The notes under the pieces were generated by a model. The model was given only the letters and a program-made list of their open reading frames with translations. It ran no database searches and had not been told where the DNA came from. A stretch of 14,213 bases of DNA, taken from DASVWH01 sp036389715 (GTDB lineage Bacteria; Acidobacteriota; Blastocatellia; Pyrinomonadales; Pyrinomonadaceae). Within the stretch, counting starts at the first letter, position 1; every line of letters starts with the position of its first letter. The position numbers were made by a program, and so were the translations under genes. This document shows, piece after piece, positions 7,257-13,578 of the stretch. The stretch covers positions 1 through 14,213 of the forward strand of contig DASVWH010000222.1 in NCBI GenBank assembly GCA_036389715.1, given 5' to 3'.

Positions 7257-8776
7257 GTATCCGGCGCGTCTGGAATTCCCGTTTGAATAGCTCCACCAAA
7301 CAGGCTTCAACTCTTACGCTCGGCGGCCGGAGCGAGCTGCGGGCCGGACCGGAACGCCTCTCCGCACTCTTGGAGCGGGCGGTCTTTTACTCGCTGCTCG
7401 CGCTGCTCGTCCTCGTCGCAACTCCCTACGGGACCACGCCGCCCTGGAGAATAATGACGGAGGCCGTCTTCATGTGCGGCGTCTTCGCCCTCGGATTTCT
7501 CTGGATGATTGAGGGGATGATAAGCGGGGCCTGGCTCTCGGGCGGGCATCGCCTCTTAATCCCTCTGCTGCTCCTGGCCGTCTTCATCTTCGCGCAAACG
7601 ATTCCGCTGGGAGCGACGATGACGGGGACGGGCGGCGTCCCGGTCCCGGCGTGGCAGGCTCTCAGCTCCGACCCTTACGAAACGCAGCTTGCGGGATGGA
7701 AGCTCCTGGCCTTTATCCTGACCTTGGGCTTACTGCTGCGCTACACTTCAACGCCGCAGCGCTTTCGCGCGCTCCTGTACCTGGTGATCGGCATCGGCGT
7801 CGCCAGCGCGCTGTTCGGAATCACGCGACAGGCCGCGCAGCATCAAGCGCCCGGTTTCATCTTTCCTTACGTCAGGCTGGATTCGGGCTATGCGCAATTC
7901 GTCAACCGTAACCACTTCGCGTTCCTGATGGAGATGGCGCTCGGGTTGGTGCTCGGCATGATGGCGGGCGGAGGCGTAAGGCGCGAGCGCTTGCTGCTCT
8001 ACCTGGCGGCTTTAGTTCCGCTCTGGAGCGCGCTGGTGCTCTCGAACTCGCGCGGCGGTATCTTCTCGATGCTCTGCCAACTGATTCTACTGGCCCTGCT
8101 CTCGGGCACTGTGCGTCGCAGAGTTGATTCGCAGCCGGGGAGGGAATTCGCGCGCCTGGGACGGGCGCGGAGCCTCGCCAGCTCGCTCGTCGTGCGCATC
8201 GTCTTGATGACCTTACTGCTGACGGCGCTCTCGGTCGGCGTTATCTGGATCGGAGGCGAGCAGCTCGTCAACCGTTTTGAGACGATACCGGATGAAGTCG
8301 TGGCCGGGGCAACAGCGTCGCGCGCGGGCGTGAGCCGCGCAGATGTCTGGCGCGCGACACTGTTGATGATTAAGGAGCACCCGCTGGCGGGGATAGGCTT
8401 CGGGGGGTACTGGGCGGCCGTTCCCCTGTATCATGACGCCTCCGGGCGGATGACGCCGCGACAGGCCCATAACGATTACCTCGAAGTGGCCGCGAGCGGC
8501 GGAATCATCGGCGTGCTGCTCTTAGGCTGGTTCGTCTTCGACCTGCTCAAGCGGGTGCGCCAGCGCCTGGCCTCCGCGGACCCTCTGAGACGCGCGGCCT
8601 GCTTCGGCGCGCTGATCGGACTGTTCGGCATCGCCGTTCACAGCATAGTCGATTTCGGCCTTCACCTCTCGCTCAACATGCTGGTCTGCCTGGCGCTCGT
8701 AGCCCTGGCGACGACCGGCGCTTGCGTCGAGGAGCAGCCGGAAGGACGACGCAAAGGCCGCGTCGCTGTCGTCTAG
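7253..8776 (+). CDS. O-antigen ligase/polymerase family membrane protein (Wzy_C domain)
   Basis: Polytopic membrane protein of the WaaL/Wzy superfamily, expected to transfer or polymerise lipid-linked glycan on the outer face of the cytoplasmic membrane. Seen: 507 residues; hydrophilic N terminus (1-40); around a dozen hydrophobic segments from residue 44; FVNRNHFA (216-223) and SNSRGG (264-269), typical of the Wzy_C region; a large external loop (about 335-408) with PLAGIGFGGY (377-386) and QAHNDYLEVAASGG (404-417), whose His406 corresponds to the conserved loop histidine; and HSIVDFGLHL (463-472). The start overlaps the preceding stop as ATGA (7253-7256), so the two are co-translated. Ligase and polymerase cannot be separated by sequence alone. 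The downstream exported TPR proteins fit a ligase or polymerase needing periplasmic partners (inference). Confidence 0.9.
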   Translation: MSIRRVWNSRLNSSTKQASTLTLGGRSELRAGPERLSALLERAVFYSLLALLVLVATPYGTTPPWRIMTEAVFMCGVFALGFLWMIEGMISGAWLSGGHRLLIPLLLLAVFIFAQTIPLGATMTGTGGVPVPAWQALSSDPYETQLAGWKLLAFILTLGLLLRYTSTPQRFRALLYLVIGIGVASALFGITRQAAQHQAPGFIFPYVRLDSGYAQFVNRNHFAFLMEMALGLVLGMMAGGGVRRERLLLYLAALVPLWSALVLSNSRGGIFSMLCQLILLALLSGTVRRRVDSQPGREFARLGRARSLASSLVVRIVLMTLLLTALSVGVIWIGGEQLVNRFETIPDEVVAGATASRAGVSRADVWRATLLMIKEHPLAGIGFGGYWAAVPLYHDASGRMTPRQAHNDYLEVAASGGIIGVLLLGWFVFDLLKRVRQRLASADPLRRAACFGALIGLFGIAVHSIVDFGLHLSLNMLVCLALVALATTGACVEEQPEGRRKGRVAVV

Positions 8777-8782
8777 GCAAAA

Positions 8783-8822
8783 ACGGTGGTCACGGGGTCG
8801 TCACGCCGTGTCAGGGTTTTTT
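8783..8822 (+). terminator. weak candidate terminator after the ligase gene
   Basis: CACGG (8791-8795) can pair with CCGTG (8806-8810), and an alternative stem ACGGTG (8783-8788) with CGCCGT (8804-8809) is possible. Six Ts follow at 8817-8822 but six or more bases after the stem. The structure is short and poorly spaced, so read-through into the TPR gene is quite possible. Confidence 0.25.
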
Positions 8823-8916
8823 CGCGCGTTATCCATCAGGCGCGGCCTGCGGACGGAAGCCGCGGGAATGCGCGGGAGCATGCTTTCGATTCCGAGTGAG
8901 GAGCAGAAGAATCGTG

Positions 8917-10914
8917 ATGATGAGATTCCGTCGCCGGATGCTGCGCGGCGTGGCCGTTGTGCTCGCGCTGAGCTTAAGCTCGAACGGCGCGCTCGCCTTA
9001 GCGGCCCAGGACATCAGCGGCGGCGCGTCCATTCACGCGAGCGACATCCGCGGCGGCGCGCTCGCTTTCCAGGCTGGCGATATTGTCGGCGGCGCGGTGG
9101 TCGCTTTCAGAAGACCGCGGCTGACGCGGGACATCCGCGGCGGGGCCGGTAGCGCAGTCGTCAAACGCACGGTCTCTTCCGCGTATGCTGCTTCGCTGGG
9201 CCAATCGCGCGCCTCCCGGCCCGCGCAGGTGGCCGCCAACAACCGCCCCGCCAATCGTCGCCCGAACGCTGCGCCTGCTGCGCGGAGCAATGGCCAGGCC
9301 GCGCCTGTTGAGTCGCCTGTTCAGCCGACCGTGACCGCCGAAGCCCTGGACGCTCGCGCGGGTGCTCTCTATGACGAAGGCAGGTATCAGGAATCGCTCG
9401 CGGCTTATCAGCAGGCGGCCAGACTGAAGCCCGGCGACGCGGGAATACTCAATAATATCGGTGCGGCTTATTACAGCTCGGGACGCTACCCGGAAGCCGC
9501 GGAGTCCTTTAAACAATCGGCCCGCATCAGGGCCGACGACCCGGAAGTCTATTTCAACCTGGGCAACGCGAGCATCGCCCTGGAGCGGTTTGACGAAGCG
9601 ACGGAGGCTTTCAGGCGGGCCTCTAGCCTCAAGCCTGACTGGGCCGAAGCCTACAGCAACCTCGGCGATACGCTCCTGGCCTCGAATCACTACGAAGAGG
9701 CCGCAGCGGCTTATCGAGAGGCGCTCAGGCTCAAACCCGAGACCGCCGATGCTCAGGGCAAACTGGGCTATGCCTTCGAGCAGTTGGGACGCTACCCGGA
9801 AGCCGTCGCAGCCCTGAAGGAGGCCGTCCGCCTCAAGCCCGACGATGCCGTGGCCTATAACAATCTGGGCGCGGCGCAGTACAAATCCGATCAGTACACG
9901 GCGGCGGCGGAGTCCTTCGGCCGCGCGCGGCAATTGAAGCCCAACGATGCCGAGATCGAAAACAACCTGGGCGCGGCCCTTTACGGCTCTGCCAGGTACG
10001 ACGAAGCACTCGCGGCTTTCAAGCAGGCCCTTCAGCTCAAGCAGGATTTCGCCGAAGCTCATTACAATCTCGGCAACGCCTCCTACATGACCGGCCGGTA
10101 CGCCGAAGCGGCCGCCTCTTTTGAAGCGGCGCTCAAGCTCAAGCCCGACTTCTTCGAGGCGCTCAACAACCTGGGCAATGCCTACAACAGCCTGGGCCGG
10201 TACGCGGAAGCGGCCGAGGCTTTCCGCCAGGCCATCCGGCTCAGGCCGTCGAACGCCATCGCGCACAGCAATCTGGGCTATGCCTACAGCAAGCTCGGCC
10301 AGTCCGACCAGGCGATTGAGTCTTACAGGGAAGCCATCCGCCTGATGCCGGATTATGCCAAGGCTTATAACAACCTCGGCTACATCTTCGACAGTCTCAA
10401 ACGCTACGACGAGGCGGTCGAGATTCTGAAGCGGGCTCTGGCCATCAGGCCCGACTACGTCAACGCCTTCTATAACCTCGGCAAGACTTATTACGACATG
10501 GGTCGCTATGCCGAGGCCGCGTCGGCCTTCAAAGAAGCGGTCAGGCTCAAGCCCGATTACGTCCAGGCGCAGAACAACCTGGGCGCGGCCTACTACCGCG
10601 CGGGACGCTACGCGGAGGCCGTCGCCGCTTTCAAGCAGGTGACGGTCGGCAGCCCGCAGGACTTCGAGGCCTATCACAATCTAGGCAGCTCTTACTATAA
10701 AGCGGCGCTCTACCCGCAGGCGGTCGAAGCCCTCAAGCAGTCCGTCCGGCTCAAGCCCGATTACCCGGAAGCACATTTCAGCCTGGCTCTCGTTTACCTG
10801 ACGATGAAAAATCGCGACGCCGTCCTGGAGGAGTACAAAATCCTCAGACCGCTCAATGCGGGGCTCGCCGCCAGGCTCTATAACCTGATTACGAAGGGGC
10901 GCGAGACGCCCTGA
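8917..10914 (+). CDS. secreted protein with DIxGGA motifs and 15 tandem TPRs
   Basis: Exported protein-interaction scaffold; no enzymatic domain is visible. Seen from ATG 8917 (665 residues): a signal peptide with a basic start (MMRFRRRMLR) and hydrophobic core VAVVLALSLSS, cleavage probably near the ALALAA-QD junction; four DIxGGA motifs at 32-37, 43-48, 55-60 and 72-77; an Ala/Pro/Asn/Arg-rich linker to about 140; then 15 gapless 34-residue TPRs (141-649; the last is 33) with consensus AEAxxNLGxAYYxxGRYxEA; and a 16-residue tail. The frame is open upstream to 8722, overlapping the ligase gene, but that stretch looks non-coding. GTG 8914, ATG 8917 and ATG 8920 are all possible; GAGGAG (8898-8903) and AGAAGA (8905-8910) serve as ribosome binding site. 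Its place after the ligase suggests a role in glycan export, polymerisation or attachment (inference). Confidence 0.85.
   Translation: MMRFRRRMLRGVAVVLALSLSSNGALALAAQDISGGASIHASDIRGGALAFQAGDIVGGAVVAFRRPRLTRDIRGGAGSAVVKRTVSSAYAASLGQSRASRPAQVAANNRPANRRPNAAPAARSNGQAAPVESPVQPTVTAEALDARAGALYDEGRYQESLAAYQQAARLKPGDAGILNNIGAAYYSSGRYPEAAESFKQSARIRADDPEVYFNLGNASIALERFDEATEAFRRASSLKPDWAEAYSNLGDTLLASNHYEEAAAAYREALRLKPETADAQGKLGYAFEQLGRYPEAVAALKEAVRLKPDDAVAYNNLGAAQYKSDQYTAAAESFGRARQLKPNDAEIENNLGAALYGSARYDEALAAFKQALQLKQDFAEAHYNLGNASYMTGRYAEAAASFEAALKLKPDFFEALNNLGNAYNSLGRYAEAAEAFRQAIRLRPSNAIAHSNLGYAYSKLGQSDQAIESYREAIRLMPDYAKAYNNLGYIFDSLKRYDEAVEILKRALAIRPDYVNAFYNLGKTYYDMGRYAEAASAFKEAVRLKPDYVQAQNNLGAAYYRAGRYAEAVAAFKQVTVGSPQDFEAYHNLGSSYYKAALYPQAVEALKQSVRLKPDYPEAHFSLALVYLTMKNRDAVLEEYKILRPLNAGLAARLYNLITKGRETP
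9010..9147 (+). repeat. four DIxGGA peptide motifs in the secreted TPR protein
   Basis: The 18-bp units at 9010-9027, 9043-9060, 9079-9096 and 9130-9147 encode DISGGA, DIRGGA, DIVGGA and DIRGGA. Unit starts are 33, 36 and 51 bp apart, so this is a spaced motif rather than a strict tandem repeat. Codon choice differs in the third unit (GATATTGTC), which suggests the peptide is kept rather than freshly duplicated DNA. The motifs start immediately after the likely signal-peptide cleavage site. Confidence 0.7.
9337..10863 (+). repeat. TPR array: 15 units with a 102-bp period
   Basis: Fifteen repeats follow without gaps; fourteen are 102 bp (34 residues) and the last is 99 bp. Each carries the TPR pattern with NLG at the end of the first half of helix A, a small residue followed by Tyr/Phe, GRYxEA at the turn and a LKPD-type end. 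Nearly identical DNA phrases recur (for example CTCAAGCCCGA and AACCTGGGC), so unit gain or loss by recombination is plausible. Fifteen units would give about two turns of a TPR superhelix. Confidence 0.9.
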
Positions 10915-10974
10915 CGGGCGGGCCGCGGCGCACGGCTAACCAAAAAACTAACCCCCCGGCGAGCGCAAAAAGCA

Positions 10975-11004
10975 TTGACCGCCTTCGGGAGCAGCCATTA
11001 CACT
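10975..11004 (+). promoter_or_regulatory. candidate sigma70-type promoter for the FecR-like gene
   Basis: TTGACC (10975-10980) and TACACT (10999-11004) are 18 bp apart, a 5/6 and 4/6 match to the -35 and -10 consensus. Transcription would start near 11011, leaving a leader of about 75 bases before the ATG at 11087. The 172-bp spacer is the clearest promoter-bearing gap between 8777 and 11920. A second TTGACC at 11040-11045 has no convincing -10 partner. Confidence 0.5.
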
Positions 11005-11070
11005 GGCAGGCGTTGGATAAGTTCGTTAGCCTAAGTTAATTGACCGTAGTTAAACCCGTTACCGACCCCT

Positions 11071-11078
11071 GGAAGGAG
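11071..11078 (+). promoter_or_regulatory. strong ribosome binding site
   Basis: GGAAGGAG ends 8 bases before the ATG at 11087. It is the best Shine-Dalgarno in the window and fixes this start; most neighbouring genes have weak ones, which suggests the FecR-like protein is made at a higher level. Confidence 0.75.
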
Positions 11079-11086
11079 TCGTCCTG

Positions 11087-11749
11087 ATGACTTCGAGATA
11101 TCAGAAGGCTTTGAAGGCAACCGCGCTGTTATTAGTCGCGGCCCTCTTGAATCTGCCTGCGGCAGCGGCGCTCGCCGCGCCCGCCCCTGACGCACCGCTT
11201 GCGCCGCCGCAGGCCGTCACGGCCAGGCTGACGACGCGCGGAAACCAGCCCGTAACGGTCAACGGTAATACGATGTCGAGCGGCGCGACGATCCTCACCG
11301 GCTCGACGATTGAGACGGGCGATCAGGTCGGCGCGACCATCAACCTCGGCCCGCTCGGGACCGTTGACCTGGCTCCCAACACCAGGCTCAAGCTCGATTA
11401 CGATACGGACGGTAACGTCAGGGTCACGCTCTTCCAGGGCTGCCTGATCTCCGGGTCCAAGAAGAATGCCGCGAGCGAAGTTATCAAGGAGGATGGAACG
11501 GTCGTCGCGAAAAATGATAAGGGTCAGGGCGGGGTGCTGGACGTTTGTTTGCCCAAGGGAGCGCCCAACGCGATTGTCAATCAGGGCGCGGCCGCCAATG
11601 CGGGTGCGGGCGCAGGCATCGGTGCAGCAGGCGGCGGGTCCGGCGGACTCAACACGGCGCTGGTGGCAACTCTGCTCGCGGGCGGAGCCGGAGCGGGAAT
11701 TATCGCCGCTCTCCTTTCCGGCCGCGGCGATGACCCGAGCCCGATGTAA
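11087..11749 (+). CDS. small secreted FecR-like protein with hydrophobic Gly/Ala-rich C terminus
   Basis: Function not known. Seen: 220 residues; signal peptide (KALKATALLLVAALLNLPAAAALAAP, cut here as residues 7-31; cleavage near ALA-AP at 30); a beta-rich core (45-125) with the FecR-domain pattern: GNQPVTVNG, SGATILTGSTIETGD (65-79), GATINLGPLGTVDLAPN (82-98) and LKLDYDTDGNVRVTLFQG. Cys119 and Cys154 are the only cysteines of the mature protein and may form a disulfide. A Gly/Ala-rich stretch (168-187) leads into a hydrophobic segment (about 189-210), then SGRGDDPSPM, which could place the C terminus in a membrane. It forms its own unit, with promoter, strong ribosome binding site and terminator. 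In FecR the homologous domain is a periplasmic regulator; here no sigma factor or receptor is nearby, so a structural or envelope role is as likely. Confidence 0.72.
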   Translation: MTSRYQKALKATALLLVAALLNLPAAAALAAPAPDAPLAPPQAVTARLTTRGNQPVTVNGNTMSSGATILTGSTIETGDQVGATINLGPLGTVDLAPNTRLKLDYDTDGNVRVTLFQGCLISGSKKNAASEVIKEDGTVVAKNDKGQGGVLDVCLPKGAPNAIVNQGAAANAGAGAGIGAAGGGSGGLNTALVATLLAGGAGAGIIAALLSGRGDDPSPM

Positions 11750-11806
11750 TCTCTGCCGTTTATTGGCTGACGACCGAAAAGATAGGCTTTAATAGTTCTC
11801 AGGCTA

Positions 11807-11850
11807 AAAGGCTGAGCGCCCTTCGAGATGCGGAGAGCGCTCAGCTTTTT
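11807..11850 (+). terminator. intrinsic terminator after the FecR-like gene
   Basis: GCTGAGCGC (11811-11819) and GCGCTCAGC (11837-11845) form a perfect 9-bp G+C-rich stem around a 17-base loop, followed directly by TTTTT (11846-11850) and preceded by AAAA (11806-11809), so the stem could work on either strand. It lies about 60 bases after the stop of the FecR-like gene. Confidence 0.85.
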
Positions 11851-11919
11851 CGTGACGGGCAGGCGCACGCCCGCAGGGCACGCGGCGCGGCCTTTTTTCA
11901 TCCGAAACCGGGAGGGCGG

Positions 11920-13272
11920 ATGGCGGCAAGAGTGCAAAGCCATGCAGGGAGGACCGCTGCCTCGCGCATCTTGCGCAGGTCCGGCGCGGTGGCTGTGATG
12001 CTCGTTTGCGCCTGGGGCGTGTGGTGCGCCTGGCGCGTCGCGGCTGCGCGCTTGATTACCGCTCACGCGCGCAGCGCGGGCCTGCTCGAACAGGCTGACA
12101 GGGCCGTAGCCCTAGCCCCGAACGACCCGGAGGCCCATTCGGCACGCGGCTTCGTCCTGCTGAACATGGAACGCCCTGAAGAAGCGCTGCCGGAATACGA
12201 GCGCGCCGCGGCCTTGCGTCCGCGAGACTATTTTCTCTGGCTGGAACTAGGGCAGGCGCTCGACGTGGCGAACGACGGGCCGGGGGCGGAGGCCGCCTTG
12301 AGACAGGCGGTCAGCCTCGCGCCGTCATACGCACAGCCGCGCTGGCAATTGGGTAACGTGCTCTTGAGGGCCAATCGTCGAGACGAGGCCTTTGCGGAGT
12401 TTCGCCGCGCGGCGTCCAGCGACCCATCGCTGCTGCCGGGCATCGTTGACCTGGCATGGGGCTCGACCGGCGGTGACGCACGCAGCGTAGAACAGTTGAT
12501 TCGTCCCGAGACGCCAACGGCGCAGGTGGCGCTGGCTAAATTCTTCGTCCGGCACGGTGCGACCGTTGAAGCCATGACCCTCTTTCGCGCGGCGGGCGGG
12601 CTGCCCGAACAGGAACGCCGCGCCGTGCTCACGGAGCTATTAAACGCCGGGCGATTTGAAGAGGCATATGAAGTCTGGAGAGGCGGCAGCGGTGCGGCTC
12701 AAGGTGCACGCGCGGACGGCCACATTTCGTTGACCGGTGGCGGCTCATTGATAGACGGCGGCTCATTGATAGAGGGCGGCTCATTGACGGACGGCGGCTT
12801 CGAGGGCAGGCTCAGCCGCGATGAGCCGGGCTTCGGCTGGCAGCCCGCGCCGGATGCCGAGCACTTGCATCTCTCGCTGGATACGACCGGACCGCGCTCC
12901 GGCGCACACAGCCTGCGCATAGAGTTCAAAGGCGACGCCGATCCCAATCGCGCGATCATCTCTCAACTGGTGCTGGCCGCGCCGAACGCACGCTATCGTT
13001 TGCGCTTCGCCGCGCGGACGCATGAACTCGTCACGGGCGGCCCGCCGCTCATCACCGTCAGCGGCCGGAGCAGTAAAGAGAGTCGGCTGCTGGCGCTCTC
13101 CGCCCCGCTCTCCGGGGAGAGGGCGGGGTGGCAGGAGTACGCGTTTGAATTTAGGACCGGGGAAGCGACCCGCGCCGTGCTCTTTGAGCTTAAGCGACAG
13201 AACTGCGGCCCCGCGCCCTGCCCCATCTTCGGGCAGCTCTGGCTGGACGACTTCGCGCTCGAAAGATTGTGA
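11920..13272 (+). CDS. membrane-anchored TPR protein with C-terminal jelly-roll-like domain
   Basis: Function unknown; probably an anchored periplasmic or surface factor of the glycan system. Seen: 450 residues; a basic N terminus and one hydrophobic segment (about 22-46), read as an uncleaved anchor; TPR-type helices from about 50 to 250 (for example GFVLLNMERPEEALPEYERA, 77-96, and GNVLLRANRRDEAFAEFRRA, 145-164), the later ones degenerate; a tandem GGSLI-x stretch (274-293); then a beta-sandwich-like domain (about 288-450) with DGGFEG, GFGW (304-307), SGAHSLRIEFKG (327-338), YRLRFAARTHEL and the closing FGQLWLDDFALERL. The GFE...GFGW start and LDDF end are typical of galactose-binding or carbohydrate-binding jelly-roll domains. 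Cys429 and Cys434 may pair. GGAGG (11911-11915) precedes the ATG. No promoter is obvious after the terminator at 11850. Confidence 0.8.
   Translation: MAARVQSHAGRTAASRILRRSGAVAVMLVCAWGVWCAWRVAAARLITAHARSAGLLEQADRAVALAPNDPEAHSARGFVLLNMERPEEALPEYERAAALRPRDYFLWLELGQALDVANDGPGAEAALRQAVSLAPSYAQPRWQLGNVLLRANRRDEAFAEFRRAASSDPSLLPGIVDLAWGSTGGDARSVEQLIRPETPTAQVALAKFFVRHGATVEAMTLFRAAGGLPEQERRAVLTELLNAGRFEEAYEVWRGGSGAAQGARADGHISLTGGGSLIDGGSLIEGGSLTDGGFEGRLSRDEPGFGWQPAPDAEHLHLSLDTTGPRSGAHSLRIEFKGDADPNRAIISQLVLAAPNARYRLRFAARTHELVTGGPPLITVSGRSSKESRLLALSAPLSGERAGWQEYAFEFRTGEATRAVLFELKRQNCGPAPCPIFGQLWLDDFALERL
12739..12810 (+). repeat. 18-bp in-frame tandem repeat encoding GGSLI-x
   Basis: Units GGCGGCTCATTGATAGAC (12739-12756), GGCGGCTCATTGATAGAG (12757-12774) and GGCGGCTCATTGACGGAC (12775-12792) are tandem and near-identical; a fourth position (12793-12810) keeps only GGCGGCTTC, encoding GGF. 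The preceding 18 bases (12721-12738) share TTGACCGGT-like bases and look like a decayed unit. The peptide is GGSLID-GGSLIE-GGSLTD-GGFEGR, so the repeat copies the first strand of the C-terminal domain. Confidence 0.85.
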
Positions 13273-13400
13273 GGACAGGGGATAGCGCAGTGGCCCCGCG
13301 CCCGTTGCGCGTCTGATAACGCCAGGGGTTTGATGGATTTCACCCTCTTATGATAATGATATGCGCGGGCCTGGACGTTCGCGCCGCGCTCAAAAGAGGC

Positions 13401-13431
13401 TTGACAGAGCGAGCCCGGAAGTGAGCATTAT
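13401..13431 (+). promoter_or_regulatory. candidate promoter for the oxygenase gene
   Basis: A perfect TTGACA (13401-13406) is followed after 19 bp by CATTAT (13426-13431), a 4/6 match to the -10 box. The spacing is long but usable, and the arrangement resembles the 18-bp-spaced candidate at 10975. It would give a leader of about 140 bases containing the hairpin at 13477. Confidence 0.45.
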
Positions 13432-13476
13432 GTGGCGGACGCTACACCCGTTTGAGCCCCGGCGAATATTTAAAGA

Positions 13477-13508
13477 GCGGTCGGCAGGAAATTTTGTCTG
13501 CCAGCCGC
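13477..13508. other. strong hairpin in the leader of the oxygenase gene
   Basis: GCGGTCGGCAG (13477-13487) pairs with CTGCCAGCCGC (13498-13508) around a 10-base A/T-rich loop (GAAATTTTGT). Of 11 positions, nine are Watson-Crick, one is G-T and one is a C-A mismatch. No T-run follows, so it is more likely a leader structure or protein-binding palindrome than a terminator. Confidence 0.55.
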
Positions 13509-13578
13509 CGGGCACGGGCCCGAACAGCGGCCCTCGCAGGGCAGGCCGGATTTAATCTCCTGGACGGATTTTCTTCTT

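Larger units (their letters stand above)
13273..13578. other. non-coding spacer of 306 bp
   Basis: No believable gene is seen here: the one open frame over 13361-13555 (64 codons) has no ribosome binding site or recognisable protein. The spacer holds a candidate promoter (13401-13431), a strong hairpin (13477-13508), a small hairpin GCCCT-CGC-AGGGC (13530-13542), and no clear terminator for the upstream gene. Confidence 0.6.

Noticed and set aside
8841..8864. CGCGGC/GCCGCG inverted repeat upstream of the secreted TPR gene
   Set aside because: A 6-bp G+C-only pair with a 12-base loop is expected by chance in sequence of this composition and has no supporting signal.
8722..8916. 65-codon N-terminal extension of the secreted TPR protein
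   Set aside because: It overlaps the ligase gene and would bury the clear signal peptide that begins at 8917.
8998..10677. Long open frame on the minus strand (559 codons)
   Set aside because: It mirrors the TPR gene; high G+C third positions and the 102-bp repeat keep the antisense frame open. The product is repetitive with no known fold.
9337..10863. CRISPR-like array
   Set aside because: The 102-bp periodicity is protein-coding TPR repetition; there are no conserved short repeats with unique spacers.
11650..11749. C-terminal sorting signal (PEP-CTERM or LPXTG type) on the FecR-like protein
   Set aside because: There is a hydrophobic segment near the end, but no recognition motif before it and no basic cluster after it; the tail is acidic and no sortase or exosortase is present.
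11851..11900. Second terminator before the anchored TPR gene, based on the T-run at 11893-11898
   Set aside because: No stable stem ends directly before the T-run; only short G+C-rich pairings are possible.
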